64,000 nt of DNA from Chrysomallon squamiferum (GCA_012295275.1 CM022671.1:30724750-30788749); one strand, 5' to 3'; positions 11,659 through 25,508 are shown, counted from the stretch's first letter. The notes: generated by a model not told the origin, from the sequence alone. A program made the numbers and translations.

Positions 11659-13074
11659 TACACGATAATTATATCAGTGTATCAGATTAGAATTTCGGCT
11701 TGAAAGCGGCGGGCATCAATCAGTGCCAAGAACGTTAAAGTTATTATTCCCAGTGGCAGGTGATTTGCGCAAGTAGGTCTGTACTTTGGATTAAGTTAAC
11801 CATACATTTGTTATTAATTAAACTAGTAAATTCATAATCAGATTAACTTATAAAATGTTTATCATATTAACTAGCAAATTCTTTATCAGTTTAACTCATA
11901 AATTCATTAGTTTCATCACACGAGAAAGTAAATGTTCACAACCCAGTCTGATATTCAACAGATGGTTCTAGGTTAAAAAAAAAAAAAAGAAATATACCAA
12001 CACAAAACAACGTCTGCTAAAACTATCACAGGTGTAAATGTTAAAACTCTATAATTTCGGAAACGAAGCAGATTCATCAAACTCAACGTCTTCTCGTATG
12101 TACGGATACCAGAAACCAATTTACCAACCAAGAGGTCTTGCCACAGTGGTGATGAAGGAAAGCAGATGCCGCATTTACGTCAAGGGGTTAAAAGGCCGGC
12201 TCTTGTTTTTAAGCCGAGGATGTTGAGACGATGCTGGCGACTGATGAATCCAGGGATTCGTCTTCCAGCCTCGCACACAGAAATACCCTCCGTGTTGTCA
12301 GCTTCGCCAGTTAAGAAGCAATCACACGACGGAAGCGGTCACATCAGTTCATCTTGCAATCAATCATCTTGGTATAATTTGGTAATTTAAGATCTTTACG
12401 ATGATCAATAACTTCATAACCCCATACACCACTGCTGGACGCGCACACAGCGCTATAATAGCCGTGCATTATAAGTTTGTATAGGAATTCCGGATCGCCG
12501 AGCCGTTTCCAAGACGAAATAACTTTTCGTCATCACGAATCCAATTTCGTCTTCGTGTGTTTTTGATACTTTTTCAGTTTTTGAAAAATGTTTTAGTTTC
12601 TTGATTTGTTTCCTTCGATTCGCAATCGAAATCGATAAAAGTGGAAATTAAGAGTAGCTGTCATTTCTCTTCTTTAGCGTCGGCTAGATGGAACAGAAAC
12701 ATTGCGTGTATTTGTCAAGTAGAATGAAAACTCAAATGATAGGCTGATTATGATGATTTGGTAGAAAATCGTTTTCCATTTGATGATTCTACTGATCGAT
12801 GCAATAATTTCCTGACAACTTAGAAACATTAAAAATCACACGTGAAAGTTCACATTTGTATTAAAGAAGATTCGTCTCCATTAGAATTTCTAAGAGCAGA
12901 TTTGCTGTACTTGTGTATTTTTCATTGTTTACGTATATTCACAGTTATTACAGACATACGTAACTATACTTAAACATTTGAATTTGTAATTAATAAATAA
13001 TTATCTTGATTAAAATTCATTTGAATATTTTCATTAATAGAGATATGGATAGGAAAATATATATATATATATAC

Positions 13075-13076
<2 letters not shown>
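10865..13076. other. Intergenic, no supported gene
   Basis: Contains an (ATT)n run at about 11604-11659 and CA-rich sequence near 11545-11570. A GC-richer, complex stretch at 12030-12400 has overlapping short plus-strand frames without recognisable domains. No RNA gene was seen. Confidence 0.45.

Positions 13077-13167
<91 letters not shown>
13077..13167. repeat. (AG)n microsatellite
   Basis: About 90 bases of perfect AG dinucleotide preceded by a short TA run. Confidence 0.95.
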
Positions 13168-13169
<2 letters not shown>

Positions 13170-13838
13170 GGGATCTTTATGAAGTACAAATAAAAAAAAT
13201 AAAAAAATAGAGAAACGGGAAAAAAAAGAAATGTCCTCAATCCGGATTTAAAATAATTGTTAGAATCAGAATTAAAATATCGATTGAATTTTAACTCCTA
13301 AACCAGTCAGAGAAACACAAATAACCCAACCCAAGTGAAAAACTGAGTCGCGAAATCAACCATTCCTAATTATCTCCCTTAAGGGATTCACCGGAAAAAC
13401 ATTAAACACGAACAATGCGCGAGAAAAACTCGGCCGCCGCTAACAAGAGATGAACAGTAAATGATTTCATGCTTTTAGATCGATACAAATTCAATGTTTC
13501 AAATCAGAGTGTTCCAGCCCGTGTTTGTCGGCGCGGTGGATTGTCGAAGTCGTCGAGGTGATGTGACATTTTTCAACATATTGATCCCTGTCGTTGACAA
13601 TTGCAATGTAATTAATCTGGCCTTAATGACACCGTTTTTCCCCTCATTACCAGCCGAGCCATGTTGTGTTTCAGACAGTTATCTCTCTGTCGACAAGAAA
13701 ATAGACGCGATGGTTTTCCCTATCAGTTTAACGTACAGCATGCTGTGGTATTTATTCTCTCTTAGTATTGATCATAATTTTACGTATCCTTGTTCCTGTC
13801 TATTCCCGTAATACATTTGTTATTGAATAAAGGTATAG

Positions 13839-14128
<290 letters not shown>

Positions 14129-14834
14129 AGTGAATATATATACCAAAATGTCTGGGTTTGGATCGTCATATTTAAAGAAGAAAGTCATGGAAGATTTCCC
14201 AGAGCTCGGGACCCACATATTAATGGCCGCGTGAAAAAACTATTTAAAATCGGAAATGGCTATATAAAACGGATTGGGAATGGCGTGATCGAACAAGGAT
14301 TATAAACATGCCATAAAGACCCACAGCGCCATCCTCGTTTCCTACGTGAGAAAATGAACTTCATCCAACTTTAAAATTTAATGGCACATTTTCACGGCGA
14401 AAGCAGCACACGTAGTACTTTATTCCATTAATGTGCAATATCTGCACTTACTAGCCTGGGAACAGAAAGCATGCTTTAAATCAGATCTGTGGGCAAAAGT
14501 CGTTAAAAAGAAAAATTCGCTGAAGCAGGTAGTTTTCACTGCCATTGATATACGATATCTGCAGCAAGAGGAGAGACAGGGTCGTTTTAGAATGTCTTGT
14601 GTTATAGGGCAGGTGGGAAAATGATAATTTAGGAGGGGGAAAAAAAAAATGAAAATAACATAATACATTTTAAAATCTGAGCTTATTTATACGGTTAGCT
14701 CTAAAGTGGTGACTCGGTGCAAGGCGTCTAGGTAATATTACTAAACCAGAACAAAAAAAAATTAATTAGAAAACAGAATAAAATATGAGAAGAAGAAAGA
14801 AAAAGCAAACAGGAAGGAAAAGAAATATAGATAT

Positions 14835-14840
14835 TGTGTA

Positions 14841-14935
<95 letters not shown>
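14835..14935. repeat. (GT)n(GA)n microsatellite
   Basis: A GT run (about 14837-14862) switches directly to about 72 bases of GA. Confidence 0.95.
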
Positions 14936-14938
<3 letters not shown>

Positions 14939-15568
14939 AGGCATAAGAAAGAATAAACCTAATCAATAATATGAAAAGGAAAAAAGCTTGACATACAACT
15001 GAAGTGAAAATGAAAATCATTAAGTCAAAGAACATTCAACGAAATGGCAGTTATTTTAACTTTAGCAGTTATACCTGTTTCCACAATTACTGTTTGCCGT
15101 TCAGTCATTTATCATAGGGAAAAAAAATAAACGAGTTTTCTTCTTAAAATGATAGATCTTAGTCTCACCCCCAACCAGCGTAAAAAAAAAAAAAAAAACA
15201 GAACACAAAAGACAAAGATACACTGTTGCTGTTATTTTTAAGAAGACCTCAAAACGTGTTTGTGAAAATGTTTGTGTGAACGTACAGAGAATACTCAGCT
15301 GTAGATCAATAAGTTCACACGCCTGCTGGTCGAGTCAGCTGGTTAATTTTTAATAGGGTTAATAGTGAAGTTACAGTCACTGCACCTACACGTAAATACA
15401 CGTAAATATTGATTTCTTGGGCCCACGCATTTGTTGAATAATTATAGAACAAGAACCGATCCCGTAAATATACTGTCTGTTGTAACGACATCGTTCATAA
15501 CACAATGAAGATTAGCTTTAATTCATGCACTGTATTTAAAAAATAAAATAAAATAAAATAAAAAATAA

Positions 15569-15603
<35 letters not shown>

Positions 15604-17330
15604 AATACTTGTAAAAAAAAAAAGGAAATAAGTAAAAAACATTTTTACTAATAATAATAAAAAAAAAACAAAAACAAAATAACATAACAACAGAAAAAAC
15701 ACGAACAACAACAATTAAAAAGACACACACACACACATGTAAACAAAAAACCAGAAACAACCAACCAACCAAAAAAAATCAACAACTATAACAAAACGAA
15801 ATGTAGCATAATTAATATGTCTGTGTTGATTCATAAGAAAAGTCAAAGCATAATACAAAAAACAGATATATGGCCATTTTAATATTTTTAAAAATGTAGA
15901 AATAAATTTTAATCAATATGTAATTAACAGAGGAAGAGAGAAAGAAAAACCAAATCCTCGAACCACTAAACAAGTAGATAATTAACGTATAAAAGAACAA
16001 TAGCAAAAAACCAGCATGAATGTGTTTTTGTGTTTCTCTGTTCGTGTGTGCATGTGTATGCCTGTGTGGTTGTGTATGTGTGTTCGTATGTATGAGAAAG
16101 AGAGAATGAAAATAAACGTAAGAATTATCCTAAATAACAAATCACCGAAAAAAAAAAAACAACAAAGAAACCAAAAAAATAAAAAACATAAACAAAACCA
16201 CAACAACAAACTACGAAGCTTCAACACTGATCAGAATTCTGAAATGAATGTTTATAAATTACACGTTAACTGAAAAGAAGAGGAAGAAGAAATGAAGACA
16301 AAGTCACGTGTGACACATCTTGAGCGCAGCTTACGAGTTTACGCAAGAGATGACGTAATCAATACGCATACATCGACAACGAAGTCTCTTTATGCCGACA
16401 ATGTCGCGATGACATTAAACGCCTCCGCCGACGTTTCCGGTCATGCCTGGTCGATTTCCAAAGTGAAAACAGAACAATGCTGTTTTTTCCCCTCAGTATC
16501 TAAGAAAAACTTCAGTCCAGGTAGTTATTAGAAGTCTTTCAGAAATCAGACAGCAACCCAAGGAGGTATCTATCACATTACCGACTCCCTTTTCTTTTCT
16601 TTTTTTGTTGTCAGGGTTTTTTTTTTCTCTTTCTTTAGGCCTGTAATTAAACTCATTACATCTTGAATGTTCCACCCAACCCAACGTCGACGCCACCTCC
16701 CACAGTTTTCTGTGTTACTGGATCCGCCCTTGGAGACTATTTGGAGAATTTGTCAGCAGGTATGTTGACTCATACGCTAATAAAGAATTAAACTCTGATA
16801 GCCGATAAAAGCAGAAGAGCGACTTACCATTGTTTCTTACGAAGACGAACGTGAATAATTAAGCTCGAACTGCTTCTGCAGTGAAAATTAATATATAAAT
16901 GAATAATTTGTTTCAACTGAAGATTCCAGAGATCTCTGTCTCGAGGAACACCTTTCATATATGTCAACAAAAGTGTCCGCGATGGCAGTTTTGTAATTAA
17001 TTAGATTTTCAATATTTAAATAGTTTAAAATATTTGATTTCGTTTAATACGTCAGAACTGAAACATGGAGGGAGTGTTATAACAATTGGGACGTTTTACT
17101 ATACGTAACCACTTTCATCATTATTATCTGTTAATATGTCTGCGTCAGTGACCACGGCGACAACATCACAGTTCAGACTAAATTAAATGTTTCAGTTGTT
17201 GTAGTATTGCGATGACCTCACCACACTGCCGCTGCTGCTGCTGTTATTATGTATTCCACTTTGTCACACTCTTAATACTGTTACTAATTACAATAAACAA
17301 TTACTACAGTTAATATTGACCTTGATGAGA
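14936..17330. other. Intergenic, no supported gene
   Basis: AT-rich with an (AAAT)n run at about 15540-15603 and A/C-rich low complexity to 15780. The stretch 16290-16500 is more complex and has a 79-codon plus-strand frame, but it has no recognisable domain. Confidence 0.4.
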
Positions 17331-17338
17331 TGAAAATG

Positions 17339-17377
17339 ATGACTATGATGATAATAATAATAATACAAATACTGTTT

Positions 17378-17439
<62 letters not shown>

Positions 17440-17488
17440 TAACAATAATAACAATAACAATAACAATAATAATAATAACAATAACAAC

Positions 17489-17520
<32 letters not shown>

Positions 17521-17588
17521 TAATAATAACAATAACAATAACAATAACAATAACAATAATAATAATAATAACAATAATAATAATAAGT
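17339..17588. repeat. (AAT/AAC)n imperfect trinucleotide-hexanucleotide repeat
   Basis: About 210 bases of AAT mixed with AAC and AACAAT units after an ATG/GAT-rich lead. It translates to polyasparagine or polyleucine, which should not be taken as a protein. Confidence 0.95.
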
Positions 17589-18898
17589 TGAGAGAGAGGA
17601 AGAAAGTCGGGAAGTAAGGACAAATATACATATAATACAAAGACTTGTTCTGGAGAATTTTACACTAGTTACTGCATGACAGAAAGACTATATAATTATA
17701 ATTTCAGATTAAATGAATATAAATAACAATCAGATAGGAATACAACTGACAGCAGCTTCCTTCCAGATATCTTACTTTGCGTGGTCTCTGACTGGTTGAT
17801 ATTTTGACATTAACATTTTCCTCATTTGGGGACATGACATGTATCTATCTGTCTGTCTGTCTTTCTACTATATCTATCTCTCTATCTATCTACCCATGCA
17901 TTACATAAACTATGTTAATTCGTTTTATACAATAATTACACGAGTATATACAAATCACCCGTACCCCATCCCTAACAGATCCACGCAAAGCTGTGAGTCA
18001 CTGTGTATTAGACAAGCAGGTAACGTCTTTACTGAAAGGTCGCGTTTCAGCGAACAGACGTGTGTAGACAGTGCACTGTTTCATTATCTGTAAACGTCGC
18101 TCGAAGTACTCCAAGTGCAGTTAGCATGAGTCATCGATGTGTTTTCGTTATTAACCTTATATTGTGAATCATTCTGTACATCTTTTGTAAGCGAAAATCA
18201 ATTCCTATCAATTGATAATTAATCATAGACAACGAAGAAGTTTATCGGTGTACGTGCAAATAGTGCAGTGCGTTATAACTGTTCCACACGTGACTCGAGA
18301 CAATAAAAGGGCCGGAGATTGTATGGAGAAAGGTCGATAGTCGACACGAACGGCAGAAATAAATAAATAAAAGAAAGAAAAAGAAAAAAAAAAAAAGAAA
18401 CGATACCTTTGAGCATTACACGTGTTACCAGTTGACTGAGTAATATGTGAGTGTTTGGAAAAGATTTGTTTGTAAATTTTTTAAGATGACAGAACGTGCA
18501 GTTTGTGGTTGTGTAAAAATAAATGATAAATACAAAAGTATAAAGATATTTTATAGTACAGTTCATGGAGCTCTTAGATTTATATCCTTTTCTGCTACTA
18601 CTACTACTCTACTACTACTACTACAACAACAAAAACAACAACAACTGCTTCAACAACTCCTACAATTGCTATTCTAACACAGCAACTACTACCACAATTA
18701 AGGACAACAAAAATAATAACAACAATATTAAAAGCCACAACAGTAACAAGTGATAACAAACAAAAGTAATGATGACGACGATGATGACGACAACGATGAT
18801 GATGATGAAGACCATGTTGTCTGACAACCAACATTTTAATAGTTATTAATATAATTATTAAATATACTTGATTCCTTTGACAGAAGATAAAAACTAAC
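17589..18898. other. Intergenic or first intron of the left hillarin-like gene
   Basis: On the minus strand this lies immediately 3' of the splice donor at 18898, so it is probably intronic. It has TCTG/TATC microsatellites near 17845-17893, a poly-A stretch near 18365-18398 and CTA/ACA-rich sequence at 18590-18830. No further exon was found. Confidence 0.45.
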
Positions 18899-19231
18899 CT
18901 GATCACATTGTTCAGTTCCTCTTCTTGGTGCGGACAGTGCTGTTTTAATCCCCAAAGCTTCCTGATCCAGCATTCCTGGTCCCAGTTTGGGGACGTGCAC
19001 GTTGCAGTACACATCGGGCTCGTTCTCCTGGTCCCAGTGAAACGTCCTCAACGTCAGCTGCAGCCCGCAGACACGACATCGAAAACATCGTCTGTGAAAC
19101 AAAACCCCTACGTCTATTTTTTCCACTGGGTACACTCTTTTCTGACACCGGTGACAAGGGTCACGTGTCTGCGAAGTACTCCACTGATGGTCTGCGTCCG
19201 AGTCGGCATCGCTCGAATGAGTGTCATCCAT
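18899..19231 (-). CDS. Hillarin-like LIM-domain first exon (rest of gene outside window)
   Basis: This is a coding first exon of 111 codons, starting at the ATG at 19231-19229 and ending CAG before a GTTAGT donor (18898-18893), phase 0. Residues 26-79 form one zinc-binding LIM domain: Cys26, Cys29, His46, Cys49 form site 1 and Cys52, Cys55, Cys76, His79 form site 2. The N-terminus is acidic and Asp/Ser-rich. The core DPCxRC, GVLFHxxCFRCRxCG and DVYC matches the LIM exon of the full hillarin gene at 39877-40290, which also ends in phase 0. LIM domains bind protein partners, often at the actin cytoskeleton. The exon lies 3' of the other hillarin's stop codon, so it belongs to a separate gene transcribed leftwards. 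No downstream exons occur in the remaining 18.9 kb, so the gene has a very long first intron, encodes a short product, or is a decayed duplicate. Confidence 0.8.
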
Positions 19232-19879
19232 GACGAATTTCTCTTACAAAACTAAAGCAATCGGTGACTGATTACACTGCAACACTTGTCCATCCATCCG
19301 TTTGCCGTCTCTAACTCTGTCCGTTCATCAAAATGATCCACCGCTACATTTTCTCTAGATTAGCGTCCCGAATCAGTGTCCTGGAATTACGACAGAGAAC
19401 GCAAGAGATCATACACACAAAATGTCCATAATTTATATCTAAAACAATTCGTGTTAAAAGATAACTGTCCATTTTAGCCTTATTATGTATATATAGTTAC
19501 TTCCACGGTCATAAATCATTCATTTATTTATAACGTCAACATTCCCAGTGGGCACTTTGTTTTTCACAGATGAAGAAAAATTATTGTCTGTAACAATTTT
19601 AATTATGCACTCGTTAAAAAGTCTCAGTTTTCAAAAGAGCAATTTAAACGAAAGCCTGAACTACACAATTCATTTCACATCATTGTCCGTACCGTAAAAA
19701 TAAATCCTTTTTCATCGCCGTGGCAAAAGAAAAAACGAATCTGTTTCGTGTACGACAATAGAACACCAGCGATAACATGTTACAGGATTTACTGTCGCGC
19801 TGTACACATGTTCACTCGAGTAGAAAGAGGCAGTGTACTCAACACAACGTACTACGGTTGTACGCTTTTCTCCCGAATG

Positions 19880-19955
19880 GGGATGCTATGTCAATAAATC
19901 GTTATTCCATCTGACGTCACTCCCTACTGTTTAATGCTTTCGTTTCATTGGTGGA
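19880..19955 (-). promoter_or_regulatory. Possible promoter elements upstream of the left hillarin-like gene
   Basis: A perfect CRE palindrome TGACGTCA lies at 19912-19919 and a CCAAT box (minus strand) at 19948-19952, about 680-720 bases upstream of the ATG at 19231. Both are short motifs that can occur by chance; a 5' UTR exon or intron could lie between them and the ATG. Confidence 0.25.
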
Positions 19956-21661
19956 TGCTTGGATGGCTGACAACAGTCTTTGTGACACGAAAATGGCTCC
20001 TAATCAAAACATAACTGCTTGCTTTTACGTCACGCTTCCATTTCGTATAGGATAACAAGCCAATTATACTTGCAAGAAGAGGAAAAAGAAAGGAAAAAAA
20101 GAGAAGAAAAAAAAAAGGTGGGGTGGGTATATTTGTGAAATGGAAGAATACAGATCCAGTGAAGTGGAAGAGAAGAAAAAAAAAAAAAAAAAAAAAAATC
20201 AATAACTGAATCTCGCTAAAATGCAGTACTATTTTTACATGACTGTTCGAGACAGGTGTTCTGTTTCAAACTTACTCTTTGCAGCTGTCAGACAATAATC
20301 TGGCTAATTCTCGGAGACAGCTAAGGACATTTATTTCCCCCTAAGCGACAAAGATGCATGGTTCGTGTTAGTACAAGAACCAAAAAGAAAAAGAAAAAAA
20401 AAAAAAAAAAAAAAAACCGGTCATTTTGTTACTGGTAACGAAGGGTTTGATAACGTATGTTCTCGCATGCAGCAGAAAAAGACTGTTTACGAGAAACGAG
20501 AAGAAATAAAATTAAAAAACCAAAAAGCTATTTACGAGACAAAGAATGGCCGTGCTAACTGCGTAATGCATGTTTGTGCTTTTCACTTCATGTCATGTCA
20601 AAATAACGACGTTCGCGTGTGTTATGAGGTTCTGTGGAAATGATTTACGACATTTAGGTTCAGACGATTTGGTTCTCTGTAACAAATCTTCAGTTTCTGC
20701 CTCACATGCAGTTTTCATTCTCTTGAAATTTTCATGATAAAACTTTCCAGAAACTGTTGGATCGTGAATTTATAAAAGAAACAACAACAACAACAACTAA
20801 CCAAAATGAATAAAAATAATTGAAAAAAAACAAAAAAACATTAATACAAATGAAAACAAAAATAAAAAATTAGTAAACAACAATAAAAAAGAGAGAAAAA
20901 TTCACACACACACACACACACACTTATAAATATAATTTAAAAAACAAAAAAATACAACATTAACAGCAACACTAGTAACCAGAATAAAATGAATGAATGA
21001 ATGAATAAATAAATAAATAAATAACATCCAAATCGAGTTAAACCCGAATGCATACAAACTACACAGTCACAAATCCTTAAAATGACGAAACACTAACTTG
21101 AACCTAATAGAATAAAAACACATTCTTGGGTACATTTTATGTCTTAACTGCGTCGAAGTAAAACCACGAAGGCACCGGTAACGAAATTATAAAAAACAAT
21201 CTGTTACGTTACAATGTCACCAGCGTTTTAATTCGCATCAAACAAGAACGCTTTCTTTACGTTACTAGTAACATTATTCCAAATTTATATTCAACGGGCA
21301 ACATCGAACATTATTATTATTGCAGTGTTACAGAAAGGCGTTTTCGTGACTATTTGCACGAAATGCTGTAAAAGTTTCACATTAACATAAATCAATAAAA
21401 ATATTTTACATAGCTTTTGTCACGTTACAGCAGTTTGATGGAAAACCAGCGCATTTAAACAGGTGATAGTAAACAACATCTGTTACACACTGAACAGGAT
21501 ACCATGTACCACGTGTTTTTATTATATACCATGGTCACTGGTCTTCAACAGTCAGCCTCAGGGCTGGTAGGTGGCAGGTTCGGACTCGGATACCGGACAC
21601 TAACCTAGATCTGTTACTGTTAGGCGATATTTAAAAAAAGTGTAATATTATATCTTTATCT

Positions 21662-21879
21662 CGATATAATATAATATAATATAATATAATATAATATAAT
21701 ATAATATAATATAATATAGTTTAGTGTAATGTAATGTAATATAATATAATATAGTGTAATGTAATGTAATGTAATATAATGTAATATATAATACAATGTA
21801 ATTTAATGTAATATGTGTGTTTATCTTTCTCTATGTCTATATCAGTCTATCTGTCTATCTCTATCTATCTGTCTGTCTT

Positions 21880-21923
<44 letters not shown>

Positions 21924-21925
21924 TT
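21662..21925. repeat. (TATAA)n pentanucleotide array plus TCTG/TCTA tetranucleotides
   Basis: TATAA/TGTAA pentamers from about 21664 to 21810, drifting to GTAAT variants. After a short gap, TCTG and TCTA units follow at about 21846-21925. Confidence 0.9.
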
Positions 21926-21984
21926 TGTCTATCTACATTTTCTCATGGTACTAACAAATCTTTCTGAAGTGCTAACTCATACAC

Positions 21985-22060
21985 TGTTTTAGTCATGAGT
22001 AAACTTTCTTGTCTAAGGCATCGCTGGTCGCAGGTTCAGTTTTTCTGTGGTGCTATCAAT
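21985..22060 (+). repeat. Possible tRNA-derived SINE head remnant
   Basis: TAGTCATGAGT (A-box-like) near 21990 and GGTCGCAGGTTCAG (B-box-like) near 22026-22039, about 40 bases apart as in tRNA promoters. The sequence does not fold into a full tRNA, and an A-rich tail (about 22125-22145) follows some 90 bases later. Confidence 0.3.
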
Positions 22061-23069
22061 GAGCTGTTTCCATTTCCAACAAGGGCAACACAAATGATTT
22101 AACAACAACAACAACAACAACAACAACAAAAAAAAAAAAAAAAAACGTAGAAAATACTTTCCTGATTATCAGAAGTTGAAGTTAATTGGGAAAGTGCAAC
22201 CTAATTATTTTTTTATTTTTTATGATTTTTTCCATTGCGGAACTCATAAAATATTTTTTTTTGTTTTTTGTTTTTTTGATGAATCTTATTTCTGAATATG
22301 TAGTGCAGATTATGTATTAGATATCCATGGAACTCCTGTGGGGAATCAGTGACTTCTTTCTTTTTTTTTTAACAAAAGAAAACAACAAAAAACAAAACAA
22401 ACAAACCAAAACAAAAAAATAGTTTTTTTCGTATCATTTTACAGTGCGTTTCTGTATTTGACAGCAGCAATATTCTGTTTTTTTTTCTTCTCATTTTTAT
22501 AGAGAAACGCGCGCGCACAGACGCAAATTTAATAACGATTATTCATTCAAATATAAAAAAAGTCAACAGTAAATCTTCGACGGCCGAAATTTGCTAACCC
22601 CTCATTAACAAATTTTGATCCGTCCCTTGATACCACAGCAGACGGCATGTGCAGAAGCGTCAACGGTTACACAACTCTATCACGCATCACGTGCTGTGCA
22701 AACAATTCTAACGCAGGACAGGTGTAAATATCTTATTTTATATTTATACAGATATGATGTAATGTTACTGATGGCAGCACTAAATGTTTCAGCAGGAGTA
22801 AAAACAAAAACAAACAAAAAAAAAAGTAAAAGAAAGACCATATGTTCATCAGATCCAGTTTTGTCGTTGCAAAACCACGCGGATGTAAATGATCTGAATA
22901 TTCGTTTCCCTCGCAGATGTTACTGACACACAGACAGACAGACACACGTTCTCCGGAACCGTGACTAAGTGAAGAACCGAAGGGGAAAAAAAATAATATT
23001 TACAGCAAAAATGCTGCGTGTTTTGAAGACCAACAGTCAACGGGTTCACGCTGTTCAAATTGACAGGAT

Positions 23070-23095
23070 GGAAACTGGAATCGAACCAGTGACTT
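23070..23095 (-). repeat. B-box / T-arm remnant
   Basis: On the minus strand ACTGGTTCGATTCCAGT forms a perfect T-arm with a consensus pol III B box (GGTTCGATTCC at 23087-23077). There is no matching D-arm or acceptor stem, so it is not a tRNA gene and is probably a SINE scrap. Confidence 0.35.
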
Positions 23096-23363
23096 CATGT
23101 TATATAATTATTAATTTAACATTAATGTTAATATTAATATAATAATTATGTAGTGTTTTTGGATGAGCAAGTGTAAAAAGAGAAAAAAAAAAAAAAAATC
23201 AATAAAGTTTTAATATATCGGTATATTTTTATATTAATGGTTATGTGATATATGGTATTTGTAACCTGAGAGAAATGAAATCCTGTGCTGCTATTCCTAA
23301 GGGTTACTCTTTTAATTACATTATCAACAACGGCTCTTCTGTACATCAGCACAGCACACAGTA

Positions 23364-23421
<58 letters not shown>

Positions 23422-24473
23422 GTAACGTTAATTAGAACACGGCCGCTGTACCCAGCCTTTGTAGAATTTTGACACCTGCAGATTTCTTTAGAATAATTAT
23501 GGTAGACAAATGTACTCTCCCACAGACATATATAGAGAAAAACGATTAACCCAACAACAACAAAGTAGTAGTAGTAGCAGTAGTAGTAGTAGTAGTAATA
23601 ATAATGATAATAATAATGATGATGATGATGATGATGATGATGGTGTTGATGTTGAAGATAATAATAACGTACGAGTAACATAAATTTATTTAACAGAACC
23701 AACTGCGCAATACTACTCCATAATATTTATTGGTATTAGAAAGGACATGACATGAACAGTAACTCCATTTTTTTAAATTAATTAATTATTTAAAAATATA
23801 TTTAAACCTATTTTTGTTTCCTAGCGTGCATCAGTACACAGTAAGGCTGTTACAATAATAATAATAATAATAATAATAATAGTACAACTGCGACTACTAA
23901 TACTACTACTAGTAACAGTAACAATAATAATAATAGAAATAATTTATAATAGTAGTACTAGTAGAAGTAGTAATAGTAGTAGTAGTAGTAGTAGTAATTT
24001 CGTTCTACTTTTATGCATTTGATGCTAGTTTGCTAACGAAAACACATATTTCTTAAGCACTTAATTAAAGAGAATCTTCTAATTAATTGAAATATCTTAT
24101 TCTAAAATTTGTCTATGTAAGAATTAAGTACCTATATCTTCGACTGTAATCCCTTACATATTATTTTACATTATTAAATGAATATATATCATAGAATATG
24201 CAAAAAAGCAACAAAATATTTCCTTGTGAAGATACATTAATAATTTAAATTATCTGTTCAAAAAATAATAACACGAACTATTTACATTTTAATATTATGA
24301 TGCAACAAAGTCAAAAACCTCCAACGTAAATAAATAACATTTACGTATTGTCACCAGTTTAGTAAATATAAGCACTTGCTGTAACGAGAACTATAGAAAT
24401 ATAAAGTAACTATATAAATAAATATAATTATTTTACAAATCACAAGAAATGATCAGATTTAAATAGTTATAAA

Positions 24474-24477
<4 letters not shown>

Positions 24478-24519
<42 letters not shown>

Positions 24520-24635
24520 AACACACTCTCGCTCTCTTTCTCTCTCTCTCTCTCTCACACACACACTCTCTCTCTCTCACACACACACACAAACACTCTC
24601 TCTTTCTCTGACACATACACACACACACAGACATA
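24478..24635. repeat. Alternating (CT)n and (CA)n blocks
   Basis: Several alternating runs of CT and CA dinucleotides, suggesting repeated local duplication of a compound CT-CA unit. Confidence 0.9.
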
Positions 24636-25502
24636 GCCACAAACGTCCACATTTTTACATATACCCTTAGTTTCATTTTATGTATTATATATTAAATTTT
24701 ATCAAACAATTCATGGATTTCCTAGCATCACTGCTCACTTATATCATTTCGTTTCATTTCATGATCAGTTAAGATATGCCTATCATATTCAACATTAAAC
24801 ATGGAATGTTCATTCTAAAACGTCTTTAAATCACACTGAAGAAGACTGAACTTCACTCTCTGCGGTTTCCAACTGCAACATCTTGGAAAAGTTAAATTTC
24901 TTTTTAGCTTTCGTGTACGTTCTTGTCATATAAGACCTGAATATAGCATACACATTGAAGGCTTCTCAATCCATGGACCTTTATATCATATAAAAGTTTT
25001 ATAACGATTTGGAATTTTTAACTTTGAGACGCGAATGGATCCAAATTCGTTAGATAAATTCTAAAGGATTCTTATAATATATGAAATCTGGAATCTTGGT
25101 TTGGTCTCATGAAACTCTATAATATTAATTTCAGATTCGGAAATTCCATTGTCTTGTATTTCAACATTCCCCCAAAATTCGAAATCTTAACACTTCGAGC
25201 ATATAGGTGTGCATCATCTTATTTTATTTCTCAGTAAAGTCTTGAATGCAGCTTGGAATGTATCATTGGAATGCAACCTGTAGACGTCTGGGATTTCTGA
25301 ATCGTGTATTTCAGTTTCAAAATGCTTGGAGATAACAGGTGGCAATATGCAGATGTGTCTGCTCGTGGTCAACATTAATATATAATTCTAAATTAAACAA
25401 AATATCATACTAAATATAGTTTGGGATTTGGAATGGAATATAACATGAGAAATGTTTAGATTTATGAATCAAATCGTTACTATTTTAGTTTCAACGATAT
25501 TG

Positions 25503-25508
25503 TTTATT
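25503..25508 (-). other. Candidate polyadenylation signal of hillarin
   Basis: TTTATT on the plus strand reads AATAAA on the minus strand, about 130 bases after the hillarin stop codon at 25640-25638. The spacing suits a short 3' UTR; alternatives exist nearby. Confidence 0.4.

Larger units (their letters stand above)
19956..25500. other. Intergenic between the two hillarin-like genes; repeats only
   Basis: Contains poly-A runs (20174-20198, 20397-20416), a (CA)n run near 20904, a (TATAA)n array, TCTG/TCTA repeats, AAT/AGT trinucleotide clusters (23366-23420, 23563-23650, 23850-23995), a (CT)n(CA)n block and tRNA-like B-box remnants. The final 24650-25500 stretch is AT-rich with loosely recurring words (GGAATTT, CTTGGAATG, TTTCAGAT) but no gene. 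Confidence 0.5.

Noticed and set aside
12038-12390. Overlapping short plus-strand frames in a GC-richer patch
   Set aside because: Looked gene-like in composition, but no domain, no splice signals and no frame continuity.
16292-16531. 79-codon plus-strand frame
   Set aside because: Complex sequence but no family recognised and no flanking splice sites; unsupported.
17330-17640. Polyasparagine / polyleucine / polyisoleucine frames
   Set aside because: Translation of the AAT/AAC repeat in different frames.
20365-20643. 92-codon plus-strand frame
   Set aside because: Starts across a poly-A run; Lys-rich N-terminus is an artefact and the rest shows no domain.
23040-23110. tRNA gene on the minus strand
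   Set aside because: A perfect T-arm and B box exist, but no D-arm, anticodon arm or acceptor stem could be found.
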